The notes beneath the pieces were generated by a model. It ran no database searches. It saw only the letters and a program-made list of their open reading frames with translations, and was not told the origin of the DNA. Below, in pieces: positions 26,725-37,330 of a stretch of 64,000 nucleotides of DNA; position 1 is the stretch's first letter, and every line of letters starts with the position of its first letter. The DNA lies in NCBI RefSeq assembly GCF_022429625.1, contig NZ_CP092483.1, positions 1,550,001-1,614,000 on the forward strand. The letters run 5' to 3'. The stretch is from Devosia lacusdianchii. GTDB lineage: Bacteria; Pseudomonadota; Alphaproteobacteria; Rhizobiales; Devosiaceae. Both the position numbers and the translations under genes were made by a program.

Positions 26725-27329
26725 GCGGCGTCCGCCGCTTTCGCTGCACCAAACAAGCTCCGGCCAATGGCTTGTACTCGCTCCAACTGCGCATCCCAGG
26801 TCGCGCCTGACGGCATCAGCAGCTCTGACGTCGCCACCGGCGCTCCGCAATAGTTGAAAATGCCATGATCGATCTGGGTCTTCATGGCGCCGAAATAGCC
26901 GTGCCGGGCATAGGTCCGAGCGTCGGCGCCGGCCAGCGCCACCAGATGCACCGGCAGATGGCCCAGCCTCTTGATCAGCTTGCCGTCCGAGGTCTCGGCA
27001 TAGGCCCAACCATTGGCGAAGACCCGGTCGATCCACCCCTTGAGCACGCCGGGCATCGACCACCAATAGACCGGATAGACCAGCACCAGCGCATCGGCGC
27101 GGTCGATCCGCGCCTGTTCCCGTGCCACGTCGGCGGGTGGGGTGGCAACTTCCATGTGAACGGAAATATCGGCCGCAGTGAATCGCGGGTCGAAGCCCTC
27201 CGCGCTCAGATCGGCGATCTCGAAGGTGTTTGTCCTGTCCGCTTCGACAATACCGGCAGCTATCCGCGCCGCCAAAGCATGGGTCAACGATGCGCGGTCG
27301 GGATGCGCGAAGACGATAAGTGCGTGCAT
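26721..27329 (-). CDS. NAD(P)H-dependent flavodoxin-fold oxidoreductase
   Basis: 202-aa protein of the NQO1/KefF/MdaB type that binds FMN or FAD and reduces quinones. It begins MHALIVFAHPDRASLTHALA, the phosphate-binding strand and loop of the fold. ALVLVYPVYWWSMPGVLKGW is the conserved flavin-contact segment. Divergent from a TetR regulator over 69 bp with a palindrome, so it is likely induced by the quinone or electrophile that the regulator senses. Confidence 0.88.
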   Translation of the reverse strand: MHALIVFAHPDRASLTHALAARIAAGIVEADRTNTFEIADLSAEGFDPRFTAADISVHMEVATPPADVAREQARIDRADALVLVYPVYWWSMPGVLKGWIDRVFANGWAYAETSDGKLIKRLGHLPVHLVALAGADARTYARHGYFGAMKTQIDHGIFNYCGAPVATSELLMPSGATWDAQLERVQAIGRSLFGAAKAADAA

Positions 27330-27360
27330 GATGTTGGCTCCTTGCTAGCCAGCCGGATAA

Positions 27361-27397
27361 GTTATATACTATTAGTAGGCTACTTTTGGTACATAAC
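27361..27397. promoter_or_regulatory. putative TetR operator
   Basis: AT-rich stretch in a GC-rich background. It contains the perfect palindrome TACTA-T-TAGTA (27367-27377), and outer arms GTTATATAC (27361) and GTACATAAC (27389-27397) that are complementary at 8 of 9 positions. It fills most of the 69-bp gap between the divergent oxidoreductase and TetR genes. Confidence 0.5.
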
Positions 27398-27398
27398 G

Positions 27399-28037
27399 AT
27401 GTCAAGCAGCGACAATGTTCTTCGGGGCGGGCCTCCGCGTCAGCGCCTCTCACGCGAGGATCGCTATGCTCAGCTGGTGCGCACCGCCTGGCAGGTGATC
27501 GGCGAAGAGGGCACTGACGCGCTTACGCTCGGTCGGCTGGCCGAACGGTCGGCGGTCAGCAAGCCAGTGGTTTACGACCATTTTCCCACCCGTCCGGCAC
27601 TGCTGGCCGCGCTTTATCAGGATTTCGACCAGCGCCAGGCCATCATCATGGACGCTGCGATTGCCGCCAGCGAACCGACGCTCGCCGGGCGGGCTTTGGT
27701 CATTGCTGCGTCCTACATCGAATGCGTGCGCGAGCAGGGGCGCGAGATACCGGGCATTATCGCCGCCCTGGCGGGCTCGCCTGAACTCGCCTCTATCAAG
27801 CGCGAATACCAGGCCAGCTTCATCGAAAAGTGTCGCGCCGATTTGGTACCATTCACTGGCGGCCGGCCTATCGGCGCACCGGCGCTCTGGGCCATGCTCG
27901 GCGCCGCCGAGGCCCTGTCGGAAGCGGCTGTCAACGGCGATATCTCTATCGAACAGGCAAGGGACGAGCTGTTCGACACCATCATCGGCCTGGTTGAGCG
28001 AAGCGCCGGGAACAAACCGACCACCGTCGAACGCTAA
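27399..28037 (+). CDS. TetR-family transcriptional regulator
   Basis: 212-aa regulator with an N-terminal HTH (about residues 22-68, including VIGEEGTDALTLGRLAERSA and VSKPVVYDHFPTRPALLAAL) and an all-helical ligand domain. The ATG at 27399 is selected because the protein begins normally there and the long upstream extension would be the antisense of the neighbouring oxidoreductase. It probably represses that divergent gene and itself. Confidence 0.88.
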   Translation: MSSSDNVLRGGPPRQRLSREDRYAQLVRTAWQVIGEEGTDALTLGRLAERSAVSKPVVYDHFPTRPALLAALYQDFDQRQAIIMDAAIAASEPTLAGRALVIAASYIECVREQGREIPGIIAALAGSPELASIKREYQASFIEKCRADLVPFTGGRPIGAPALWAMLGAAEALSEAAVNGDISIEQARDELFDTIIGLVERSAGNKPTTVER

Positions 28038-28342
28038 GTCCCCATCGGCATCCGCTGCTACTCCCTCCCAGCCTCCCGGTGCCGCGCAGCTCCGAGCACC
28101 GGCCGGCCGGACGAGCCTTCCCGGTCCCCGAGGCGACGATCGTCTCACTAAAATTTACTTATGGGGCGAGAACCGCTTCGGGGTCCGCTCGCTGCCATCT
28201 TGGCATGCGCCTATGATTGGCAACCGCATCACAGGCGGTGTGTCTTCACGCCTATAACCCGTGCAAAACCCAGTGTTTCCGCACAAATCTGGTCCTGCCC
28301 GCTATAGTGATTTCCTGATTCGTTCTCCCGGAATGCCTGCCG
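28038..28342. other. intergenic region upstream of parC
   Basis: 305 bp with no supported gene. A possible -10 box TATAGT lies at 28302-28307, about 35 bp before the parC ATG, without a good -35 at the right spacing. I see no repeat or structured RNA that I can name. Confidence 0.4.
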
Positions 28343-30613
<2,271 letters not shown>

Positions 30614-30623
30614 AACTCGGTCT

Positions 30624-30770
30624 ACCCCTCTCCCCTCGGGGGAGAGGGACGGCCTGACGCGTTCAGCGGAAGGCCAGGGTGAGGGGTACTGCGTCATCCC
30701 ATGCCAGACACGAAGAAAGAGACCCCTCATCCGCCCTTCGGGCACCTTCTCCCACAAGGGGAGAAGGGAA
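30624..30770. repeat. intergenic repeat, family C copy 1
   Basis: Begins with the hairpin CCCTCTCCCCTCGGGGGAGA and ends with CACCTTCTCCC...GGGGAGAAGGG. The central part (GTGAGGGGT..CTGCG.CATCCCATGCCAGAC) is nearly the same as in 54735-54875. It lies between parC and the Dabb gene. Confidence 0.8.
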
Positions 30771-30781
30771 AGGAGCCGCCA

Positions 30782-31093
30782 ATGATCCGCCACTGCGTCT
30801 TCTTCAGGTTCCGCTCCGGCGTCAGCAAGGACGAGCGCGCCGAAATCTATGCCGGCCTCAACGCCCTGGTCGGGCAGATCGACGGCCTGCTCAGCGCCAC
30901 CTTCGGCCCCAACACTTCGCCCGAAGGCCTGGGGCAGGGCTTCGATGACGGCTTCATCATGGACCTCGCCGACGAAGCCGCCCGCGACCGCTACCTCGAC
31001 GACCCAGCCCATAAAGCCGCCGGCGCTCGGCTCGTCGCCGCGCTGGAAGGTGGTGCGGAAGGACTTCTGGTGTTCGATATGAAGCTGGATTAG
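30782..31093 (+). CDS. Dabb (stress-responsive A/B barrel) domain protein
   Basis: 103-aa single-domain protein beginning MIRHCVFFRFRSGVSKDER, the typical first strand and helix of the Dabb family, with LLSATFGPNTSPEGLGQGFD and YLDDPAHKA in the expected places. The start at 30782 is used; the upstream in-frame extension falls in repeat DNA. GGAAAGGAG precedes it. Members form dimeric ferredoxin-like barrels and are mostly of unknown function. Confidence 0.85.
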   Translation: MIRHCVFFRFRSGVSKDERAEIYAGLNALVGQIDGLLSATFGPNTSPEGLGQGFDDGFIMDLADEAARDRYLDDPAHKAAGARLVAALEGGAEGLLVFDMKLD

Positions 31094-31148
31094 AGCCCAG
31101 GCGCGCCATTCCACCGCTCGTCACCCTCGCGGATCGAGCATCGGTCCT

Positions 31149-32138
31149 TCACTCCACCGAAAACGTAAACACCACCGGCAGATGGTCACTCGCCGTCGGT
31201 CGCCCCGCATGCAGCTCATGCACCACGATGCCGCCTCGCGTCATCACATGGTCCAGCGGCAGGAACGGGATCGTCTCGCGCCAGGCTCTCAGGTAGTACC
31301 AGCTCATCGGATAGGTCAGCAGGTTCATCGTCTGCCGGACCAGCCCGGTCCGAGCCACGAAATCCCGCAGCGAATACGACCACGGGGTCGAATTGAAATC
31401 CCCGGCGAGGATCACCGGCCCCTCGATGCTGTCGACCAGCGCGGAAAGTGCGCTGAGCTGGTCGCGCTGCCGCTGCACGGGAATCGGCCAATCGATATGC
31501 GTCGTTACCACCGAGAACGGCTTACCGTTCGGCGACTGGAACGTCGCCAGGATGTGTGCCGTCCGTGTCGTGCCATAGGCATTGTTCGGGCACGCTCCAT
31601 CCTGCACCTGCTCGAATGGCAAGCGCGAATAGAGCCCCAGATTGGCGCGCTTGCCGCCCCGGCAGCGCACGAAAAACGGATACTCCGCCAGCAGCAGCGG
31701 ATGCAATTCCGTCGCCTGCTCGCCGAAATACTCCTGGAACACGATGATATCGGGCTGCTCGGCCAGAATCGCCGCCTCGACCTTCTCCATCTCGTAATTC
31801 ATGCCAAAAAGGTTGTGCGTCATCATTGTGACGGTGCCGGTATCCGGCGCGGCGGGCCGCTGCTGCATGGAACCCACGAATTCGGGCACCATCACATTGG
31901 CAGACGCGGCAACGCCGACCAGGGCATAGATCATCGCAAAACTGCGCCGGCGTCCGCGCAGCGCAATCGCCATAATGGCCAGACCGATCAGCGTGCCCGG
32001 CAACAGGAAAATCTGCGCATGATTGAGCAGGTCGAGTTCGGGCACGGCAAAGCCGAACAGCGCCAGCATCGACAGTGTCGCGACGCCCAGAGCGCCAAGC
32101 ACCAGCCCAAGCCGGACCAGCTTCAACAGAAATGACAT
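31149..32138 (-). CDS. membrane-anchored endonuclease/exonuclease/phosphatase (EEP) protein
   Basis: 329-aa protein with three N-terminal TM helices (about residues 5-31, 40-60 and 66-85), then an EEP domain. The catalytic motifs are MMTHNLFG (Asn), IIVFQEYF (Glu), TTHIDWP, ILAGDFNSTPWS (Asp-Asn) and the final SDHLPVVF (Asp-His). The domain would face the periplasm. Family members cleave phosphodiesters of nucleic acids, lipids or phosphoinositols; the substrate is not predicted. Confidence 0.88.
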   Translation of the reverse strand: MSFLLKLVRLGLVLGALGVATLSMLALFGFAVPELDLLNHAQIFLLPGTLIGLAIMAIALRGRRRSFAMIYALVGVAASANVMVPEFVGSMQQRPAAPDTGTVTMMTHNLFGMNYEMEKVEAAILAEQPDIIVFQEYFGEQATELHPLLLAEYPFFVRCRGGKRANLGLYSRLPFEQVQDGACPNNAYGTTRTAHILATFQSPNGKPFSVVTTHIDWPIPVQRQRDQLSALSALVDSIEGPVILAGDFNSTPWSYSLRDFVARTGLVRQTMNLLTYPMSWYYLRAWRETIPFLPLDHVMTRGGIVVHELHAGRPTASDHLPVVFTFSVE

Positions 32139-32233
32139 GAGAATAATCCGGGCGGCGGGAACGACGATGCGATCTCACCGACACTTATGGCCCAATGATG
32201 GCGCCGGCAAACCGAAAACCTGCGCGGACCGGA

Positions 32234-32962
32234 TCAGTCCAGCAGGCACCAGCCCAGCGTACCGCGCTGCACCTGCAATGGGCGGAACTGTGCCTTGTAG
32301 GCCATCTTCGGGGAATCCTTCACCCAGTAACCCAGATACACGTAGTTGAGCCCGGCCGAGCGAACTTGTGCGATATGGTCGAGGATGAGGAAGGTGCCCA
32401 GGCTTCGCTGCGCCATGTCGGGGTCGTAGAACGAGTACACCATCGACAGACCGTCGGGCATCACGTCGGTCAGCGCCACCGCGACAAGCCGCTGCTCCGG
32501 ATCGTCCCGCAGGCGATACTCCACCAGCACCGATTGCACCGGCGTATCCTCGACCATGTACTCATAGTCGACGAAGCTCATCTGGTTCATGCCGCCACCG
32601 GCATGCCGGGATTCGAGGTAGCGCTTGAACAGGTCGTATTGTTCGCTCGTCGCGGTGGTCGGGCGCACGGCGACAACCAGGTCGTCATTCTTGCCCTGCA
32701 CGCGGCGATAACGCCCCGATGGCTCGAATTCCCGCGCCACGATGCGCACCGACTGGCAGGCATTGCAGCCCTCGCAGGCGGGGCGATAAATGAGATTCTG
32801 GCTGCGGCGGAAACCGTTTTCGCTCAGCAGATGGTGCAGACTCGACGCTCGCCGCCCGGTCAGGTGGGTAAAGAGCTTCCGCTCCTGCTTTCCCGGTAGG
32901 TACGGGCACGGCATCGCGGCCGTCAGGAAGAGCTGGGTGGTTTCGGGCGTCTGGTCGGTCAT
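32234..32962 (-). CDS. bpt: aspartate/glutamate leucyltransferase (arginyltransferase family)
   Basis: 242-aa N-end-rule enzyme that transfers Leu from Leu-tRNA to proteins with N-terminal Asp or Glu, marking them for ClpS/ClpAP. Visible are MPCPYLPGKQERKLFTHLTG, the Cys-rich RPACEGCNACQSVRI, and the C-terminal GLNYVYLGYWVKDSPKMAYK. The ATG at 32962 gives the normal length; an earlier in-frame start 14 codons upstream is less likely. It is clustered with the RDD gene and hemB on the same strand, as in many Hyphomicrobiales. Confidence 0.92.
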   Translation of the reverse strand: MTDQTPETTQLFLTAAMPCPYLPGKQERKLFTHLTGRRASSLHHLLSENGFRRSQNLIYRPACEGCNACQSVRIVAREFEPSGRYRRVQGKNDDLVVAVRPTTATSEQYDLFKRYLESRHAGGGMNQMSFVDYEYMVEDTPVQSVLVEYRLRDDPEQRLVAVALTDVMPDGLSMVYSFYDPDMAQRSLGTFLILDHIAQVRSAGLNYVYLGYWVKDSPKMAYKAQFRPLQVQRGTLGWCLLD

Positions 32963-33021
32963 CGAAGACCCTTGCGAACAATCAGGGGAATGTACTCCCC
33001 CCAATCACCGCGGGCAACGTC

Positions 33022-33540
33022 TCAGTAGGCTTGGCTGGTCCGCGCCGAATGGCTCTGCCAATGGCGCACCATCGGCGAGCGGCGCAGCATCAGGGTGCCG
33101 GTGATCAGGTCGTGGATCATCTGCCGGCGCGGGGTGAACAGCGCGAAGAGGAGTGACAGTGGCCAGGAAATCCAGGTCGTCAGCCAGAACACGCCGGCGT
33201 GGATGAATGCCATCCAGCCATCCAGTGGCTGCCCGCGAGTCGGGGTCAGCACCAGGTCCATGGCCTGCATCCCCAGCGTAGCCCGCTTGGCCGAGCCCAG
33301 CGTCGCGCCATAGTAGAGCACGATCGTGGCCGGGACGACGAAGACCAGCGCCAGCCAGGCCAGCCCGAAGGTCAGGAAGCCTGCAAGCAACCCGACGAAG
33401 GCAAAGGCCAGGACCATCAGCCCCATGACGAACAGGTCGATGAAGAACGCAAGCACCCGCCGGGTCAGCACACCCTCGAACAATTCGGGGGCGGTGGCAG
33501 GGTCGGGCAGGCTGGGGCGAATGGTCTCGGTCTGGCTCAT
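33022..33540 (-). CDS. RDD-family membrane protein
   Basis: 172-aa inner-membrane protein. The RDD-type motif is seen in TRRVLAFFIDLFVMGLMVLA, followed by three or four TM helices and the TLGMQAMDLVL segment typical of the family. The ATG at 33540 is preferred to one 16 codons upstream. RDD proteins have been linked to transport or to membrane assembly of partners, without a general function. It lies between bpt and hemB. Confidence 0.9.
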   Translation of the reverse strand: MSQTETIRPSLPDPATAPELFEGVLTRRVLAFFIDLFVMGLMVLAFAFVGLLAGFLTFGLAWLALVFVVPATIVLYYGATLGSAKRATLGMQAMDLVLTPTRGQPLDGWMAFIHAGVFWLTTWISWPLSLLFALFTPRRQMIHDLITGTLMLRRSPMVRHWQSHSARTSQAY

Positions 33541-33599
33541 GACCGAAACATTGTAATGGATGGGGCGCGGTGCAAGAGGGTAGGGCACACAAAAGTGAC

Positions 33600-34613
33600 C
33601 TACCGGCCCAGCTCCCGGGCCACCTCCAGCGCAAAATAGGTCAGAACGCCATTGGCCCCGGCGCGCTTGAAGGCGTGAAGGCTTTCCAGGATTGCCCCTT
33701 TGCGATCGATCGCACCGGCCGCCGCCGCCATCTCGATCATCGCGAACTCGCCGCTCACCTGGTAGGCGTAGATGGGAATGTTGAAATTGTCCCGCGCCCG
33801 CCGCACGATATCGAGATAGGGCAGGCCGGGCTTGACCATCACGCTGTCAGCGCCTTCCTCGATGTCTTGCGCGATTTCGCGCATGGCTTCGTCGGAATTG
33901 GCATAGTCCATCTGGTAAGTCCGCTTGTCGCCCTTGAGCCGGCTGCCCGACCCCACGGCCTCGCGGAATGGCCCGTAATAGTAGGACGCATACTTGGCCG
34001 CATAGGCCATGATCTGCACCTGCTCGTGCACCTCACCATCCAGCGCCTCGCGAATGGCGCCGACCCGGCCATCCATCATATCCGACGGCGCGATAATATC
34101 GGCGCCGGCCTTGGCCTGCACCAGCGCCGAGCGGATCATCGCCGCGATGGTCTCGTCGTTGAGGATTTCCCCGTCGCGCACCAGCCCATCCTGGCCGTCG
34201 GAGGAATACTCATCCAGCGCCACATCGGCGATCAGCCCGATTTCCGGCACCGCGCTCTTGATCGCGCTCAGCGCGCGGCACATCAGATTGTCCGGATTGT
34301 AAGCCTCCGCACCATTCTCGCTGCGCAGGTAGTCCGGCGTATTGGGGAACAGCGCCAGCGCCGGTATCCCCGCATCCCGCGCTGCCCGCGCAGCTTCGAC
34401 GCACAGATCGACACTGAGCCGGTCGACACCCGGCATGGTGCGGATCTGCGTCTTCTCATTGTGGCCGTCGATCACGAACAGCGGCCAGATCAGGTCCGAT
34501 GGAGTCAGCACGGTCTCGCGTACCATGGCCCGGCTCCATGCCGTCCGTCGCGTCCGGCGCAGCCGCCGCCCGCCGAGAAAATCCATGTCATGCTTCTGCC
34601 AATCGTCGGACAT
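33600..34613 (-). CDS. hemB: delta-aminolevulinic acid dehydratase (porphobilinogen synthase)
   Basis: 337-aa TIM-barrel enzyme condensing two 5-aminolevulinates to porphobilinogen in haem synthesis. Seen are GRRLRRTRRTAWSRAMVRET, LIWPLFVIDG, GADIIAPSDMMDGRVGAIR, YYGPFREAVGS and the Schiff-base Lys motif MVKPGLPYLD. The ATG at 34613 has an AGGAGA site; the in-frame start 23 codons upstream does not. Divergent from a small membrane-protein gene 95 bp away. Confidence 0.96.
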   Translation of the reverse strand: MSDDWQKHDMDFLGGRRLRRTRRTAWSRAMVRETVLTPSDLIWPLFVIDGHNEKTQIRTMPGVDRLSVDLCVEAARAARDAGIPALALFPNTPDYLRSENGAEAYNPDNLMCRALSAIKSAVPEIGLIADVALDEYSSDGQDGLVRDGEILNDETIAAMIRSALVQAKAGADIIAPSDMMDGRVGAIREALDGEVHEQVQIMAYAAKYASYYYGPFREAVGSGSRLKGDKRTYQMDYANSDEAMREIAQDIEEGADSVMVKPGLPYLDIVRRARDNFNIPIYAYQVSGEFAMIEMAAAAGAIDRKGAILESLHAFKRAGANGVLTYFALEVARELGR

Positions 34614-34708
34614 TGCCGTCTCCTGTCTTGGCCGGTTCAATATCAGGGCCAAACCGCCCGTCCAAGCTCCGGCTTGTCGCATCCGCCATGGAGGGCTAGA
34701 AAACCGCC

Positions 34709-35098
34709 ATGGATTTCAATGCCCAGTCGATCAGTATCTACATTCGTGTCGTCGCCATCATTAGCTTGCTGTTGGGCCTCAACGATGCGGCGCGCCTGCT
34801 TGGCGTCAATCTCGGCCCCGTCAGCCCCATCGCGACCATGGGTATGACCGGCTTCGTCTACCTGGCCATCTTCGCGCTCGCCCGACTGTTTGCCGCTGTC
34901 GGCCTGTGGATCAAGGCCAGCTGGGGCGCCGTACTGCTCGTGGGCGCCACTGGCGTCGAGCTTTTGCTCTACCTGCTGGGCAATACCGATGTGCGCATGT
35001 CGGCCTTCGGCTTCGCCGTCCGGCTCGTGCTGCTGGTCTCCATCCTCATCATCTTCATACTAAGCATCCGCTCGAGCCGCGCCCGCGCCGCCGATTAG
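34709..35098 (+). CDS. four-TM membrane protein of unknown function
   Basis: 129-aa protein with four predicted TM segments (about residues 12-32, 44-65, 70-90 and 99-120), opening MDFNAQSISIYIRVVAIISL. A protein of this kind is a frequent neighbour of hemB in Hyphomicrobiales, and I recall it as a DUF-type family (possibly DUF6163), but I cannot confirm the name. Divergent from hemB; its stop overlaps the XRE regulator by 4 bp in convergent orientation. Confidence 0.75.
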   Translation: MDFNAQSISIYIRVVAIISLLLGLNDAARLLGVNLGPVSPIATMGMTGFVYLAIFALARLFAAVGLWIKASWGAVLLVGATGVELLLYLLGNTDVRMSAFGFAVRLVLLVSILIIFILSIRSSRARAAD

Positions 35099-35826
35099 GC
35101 CGGATGGAACTGCTCGATCGTGATCTCCTCCGCCAATGCATCCTGCGGCGCGCCGAAGCTGGTGACCGTGGTGAACCAGCGCGTCGTTTGCCCGCCCATG
35201 CTGAACTCAAGCGGCAGCAGCACCGCGCCACGCCAATGGCTGCGCACCGTCGATAGCTCCGAGGCGCCCGGCTGCGCCATAGCCCGGCGCAACACCGCGC
35301 CCATCGCCGATTGCGGCCCATGGCGCCGCACGCCTTCGCGCATGCGATGCAGCAGGTACTCGGCCACATCCACCCAATTGAGGATCGAATCCCGCACCGG
35401 ACCGGGCTGGTAGACGTAATCCACCAGGTTGATGGTTCCCAAATCCTCCGGCTGCGCCCCCACCATCGCCATGGCTGCCGGGCTGGCATCGAGAATGTTG
35501 AACGCCATGTCGAGCACCAGGGCAGGGTAGGGCTCATGCGCCTTCAGCAGCAGCGCCGCCGCCCGCCGCACTTCGGCCATCTGCTCGCTGTGCCAGTCAC
35601 TGTCGCCGAACTGCGGTGCAAAGCCCGCCGCGCCCAGCATGGCGTTGCGTTCGCGCAGGGGCAGGTCCAGCGCTTCGGCCAGCCGCAACACCATTTCCGC
35701 GCTCGGCTTGGCCCGCTCGGATTCGATGAACGACAGGTGCCGTGTCGATACGTCGGCACTCAGCGCCAAGTCGAGCTGGCTCATTCCGCGCAGCCCGCGC
35801 CATTCCCTCAACATCGTACTGAACAT
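35095..35826 (-). CDS. XRE-family regulator with MmyB-like sensor domain
   Basis: 243-aa protein. The N-terminal XRE helix-turn-helix (about residues 3-60) reads LREWRGLRGMSQLDLALSAD, then VSTRHLSFIESERAKPSAEM. The C-terminal PAS-like MmyB domain contains AHEPYPALVLDMAFNILDAS and DWVDVAEYLL-like elements. The ATG at 35826 has a GGAGA site. Such regulators often control an adjacent divergent gene in response to a small, perhaps lipid, ligand; here that would be the 4-TM protein at 35955. Confidence 0.86.
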   Translation of the reverse strand: MFSTMLREWRGLRGMSQLDLALSADVSTRHLSFIESERAKPSAEMVLRLAEALDLPLRERNAMLGAAGFAPQFGDSDWHSEQMAEVRRAAALLLKAHEPYPALVLDMAFNILDASPAAMAMVGAQPEDLGTINLVDYVYQPGPVRDSILNWVDVAEYLLHRMREGVRRHGPQSAMGAVLRRAMAQPGASELSTVRSHWRGAVLLPLEFSMGGQTTRWFTTVTSFGAPQDALAEEITIEQFHPA

Positions 35827-35875
35827 GATGATCTCCGATTTCGTCCAATCATGTACCTGACCGGTCGCGCATTCC

Positions 35876-35892
35876 ATTACCTACCACGTAAT
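35876..35892. promoter_or_regulatory. candidate operator of the XRE/MmyB regulator
   Basis: ATTAC-N7-GTAAT inverted repeat in the 128-bp gap between the regulator and the divergent 4-TM gene. Short arms, so only a weak prediction. Confidence 0.35.
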
Positions 35893-35954
35893 TGAGACCA
35901 TGACGTCGTGGCGGCAATCTGGGGCCATCAACAACCCGACCACGGAGAAACGCC

Positions 35955-36362
35955 ATGACGACCCAGGTTCAAACCCTTCCCCGCCTCCACCCGCGTGCCG
36001 TCTACTGGCTCGATGCGGCTGTCTCGTTTGCCATGGGTGTGGCGGTCGCGGCCATGGCCGGCCCGCTGACTGCGCTGGCCGGCTGGCCGATGCCCACCAC
36101 CTTCCTGCTGCTGGTCGGCCTAATCCTCATTCCCTGGTCCGCCTACAACCTGTGGACGGCCCGCGCCGCCAGCGTCGGCGGCGCAGCCTTCGCCGTACAT
36201 CTTGTCGTGGACGTCGGTTGGGTGGTGGGCAGCGTCGCGCTGCTGCTCGCTTATGCCGATACCATCACGCCACTGGGCTTCGCCCTGATTGCAGCGCAGG
36301 CTGTCGCGGTTGCGGGCGTTGGTGTGATCAAGCTGATCGGCGCCCGCGCCTTGCTCGCATGA
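35955..36362 (+). CDS. four-TM membrane protein
   Basis: 135-aa protein with four hydrophobic segments (about residues 22-42, 46-66, 77-99 and 105-128) and few charges. It begins MTTQVQTLPRLHPRAVYWLD, with GGAG in front of the ATG. No family is recognised. It is divergent from the XRE/MmyB regulator and is its most likely target. Confidence 0.7.
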   Translation: MTTQVQTLPRLHPRAVYWLDAAVSFAMGVAVAAMAGPLTALAGWPMPTTFLLLVGLILIPWSAYNLWTARAASVGGAAFAVHLVVDVGWVVGSVALLLAYADTITPLGFALIAAQAVAVAGVGVIKLIGARALLA

Positions 36363-36573
36363 CCTGCCGCGGAAGGACGGCCTCGGCCGCCCTTCACACC
36401 CTCGTAAGGTTACAATTTTCTATACCGGTGTAACGAAGAATAAAGCCAAATTCTCATTGCATTCCAGTAAGATGCTTTTAATCACGCTGCTTAGGGCGAT
36501 CTTAGTTGGGGCGCCGTAGTTTGGCCTCATGAGATGCGAAAAATCGCACAGACTGCAAAACAGTGAGGCACAA

Positions 36574-37083
36574 ATGGCAATCAAATCCAACGCAGCCGAG
36601 GCAATGGTCCCGGAACGTCCGCAGAGCCTGAAGCCGCTTTATCTGGAAGCTGTTTCCCGGGTCGAGCGTCTTCACCGCCGCCTGCTTGATCTCATCAAGG
36701 ATGAGTTCGACCGCATGGGGTGGGATGATATCAACCCGGTCCAAGCCCTGCTGATGTTCAACATTGGCGACGCAGAGCTGACCGCCGGCGAGCTCCGCTC
36801 CCGCGGCTACTATCTCGGCTCCAACGTCTCCTACAATCTCAAGAAGCTGGTTGAAACCGGCTACATCTTCCAGGAACGCTCACGTTCCGATCGCCGCTCG
36901 GTCCGCATCAAGCTGACCCCGAAAGGCGAGGAAGTAGCCGAAGTGATCGACGAGCTCTATGACCGCCACCTCAAGTCCATCGACAAGGTCGGCGGGCTGG
37001 GCGACGACGAATTCGACGGCCTCAACAAGGCCCTCGCACGCCTGGAGCGCTTCTGGGTCGATCAGATCCTCTACAAGCTCTAA
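36574..37083 (+). CDS. ldtR: MarR-family regulator LdtR
   Basis: 169-aa winged-helix regulator. Core segments are WDDINPVQALLMFNIGDAEL, TAGELRSRGYYLGSNVSYNL as recognition helices, and the wing RSRSDRRSVRIKLTPKGEEV. Layout and neighbour match LdtR of Liberibacter and Sinorhizobium, which controls an adjacent L,D-transpeptidase gene. The ATG at 36574 has GAGG; the longer form from 36529 has none. It would regulate cell-wall remodelling under osmotic or envelope stress. It ends at its own terminator. Confidence 0.85.
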   Translation: MAIKSNAAEAMVPERPQSLKPLYLEAVSRVERLHRRLLDLIKDEFDRMGWDDINPVQALLMFNIGDAELTAGELRSRGYYLGSNVSYNLKKLVETGYIFQERSRSDRRSVRIKLTPKGEEVAEVIDELYDRHLKSIDKVGGLGDDEFDGLNKALARLERFWVDQILYKL

Positions 37084-37128
37084 GGCCTGCAACACGTATC
37101 TGTTGCCGCCATGCCACACCTCTAAGCA

Positions 37129-37160
37129 AACGCCGGTCCCTGGGGCCGGCGTTCTTATTT
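37129..37160 (+). terminator. terminator after ldtR
   Basis: Stem AACGCCGG / CCGGCGTT enclosing a partly paired TCCCTGGGG, followed by CTTATTT. It separates ldtR from the ldtP promoter. Confidence 0.7.
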
Positions 37161-37193
37161 GTGCCGCAAACCGGGGCGAATGGCCTTGTTACG

Positions 37194-37206
37194 TGGTTTG
37201 AAACCA
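37194..37206. promoter_or_regulatory. candidate LdtR operator upstream of ldtP
   Basis: Perfect palindrome TGGTTT-G-AAACCA, 124 bp before the ldtP start and after the ldtR terminator, the place expected for an activator or repressor of ldtP. Confidence 0.5.
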
Positions 37207-37330
37207 TTTCCCGCGTATTCATGGTTCCCAAAGTCTAAAAGCTTCACACTCGCTTGACCGCGTTGTGAGCTATGGGACGCGATGGTAAAAACCGGCTCTG
37301 CTTCGGCGGTGACATTTTTCGGGTGACTTA

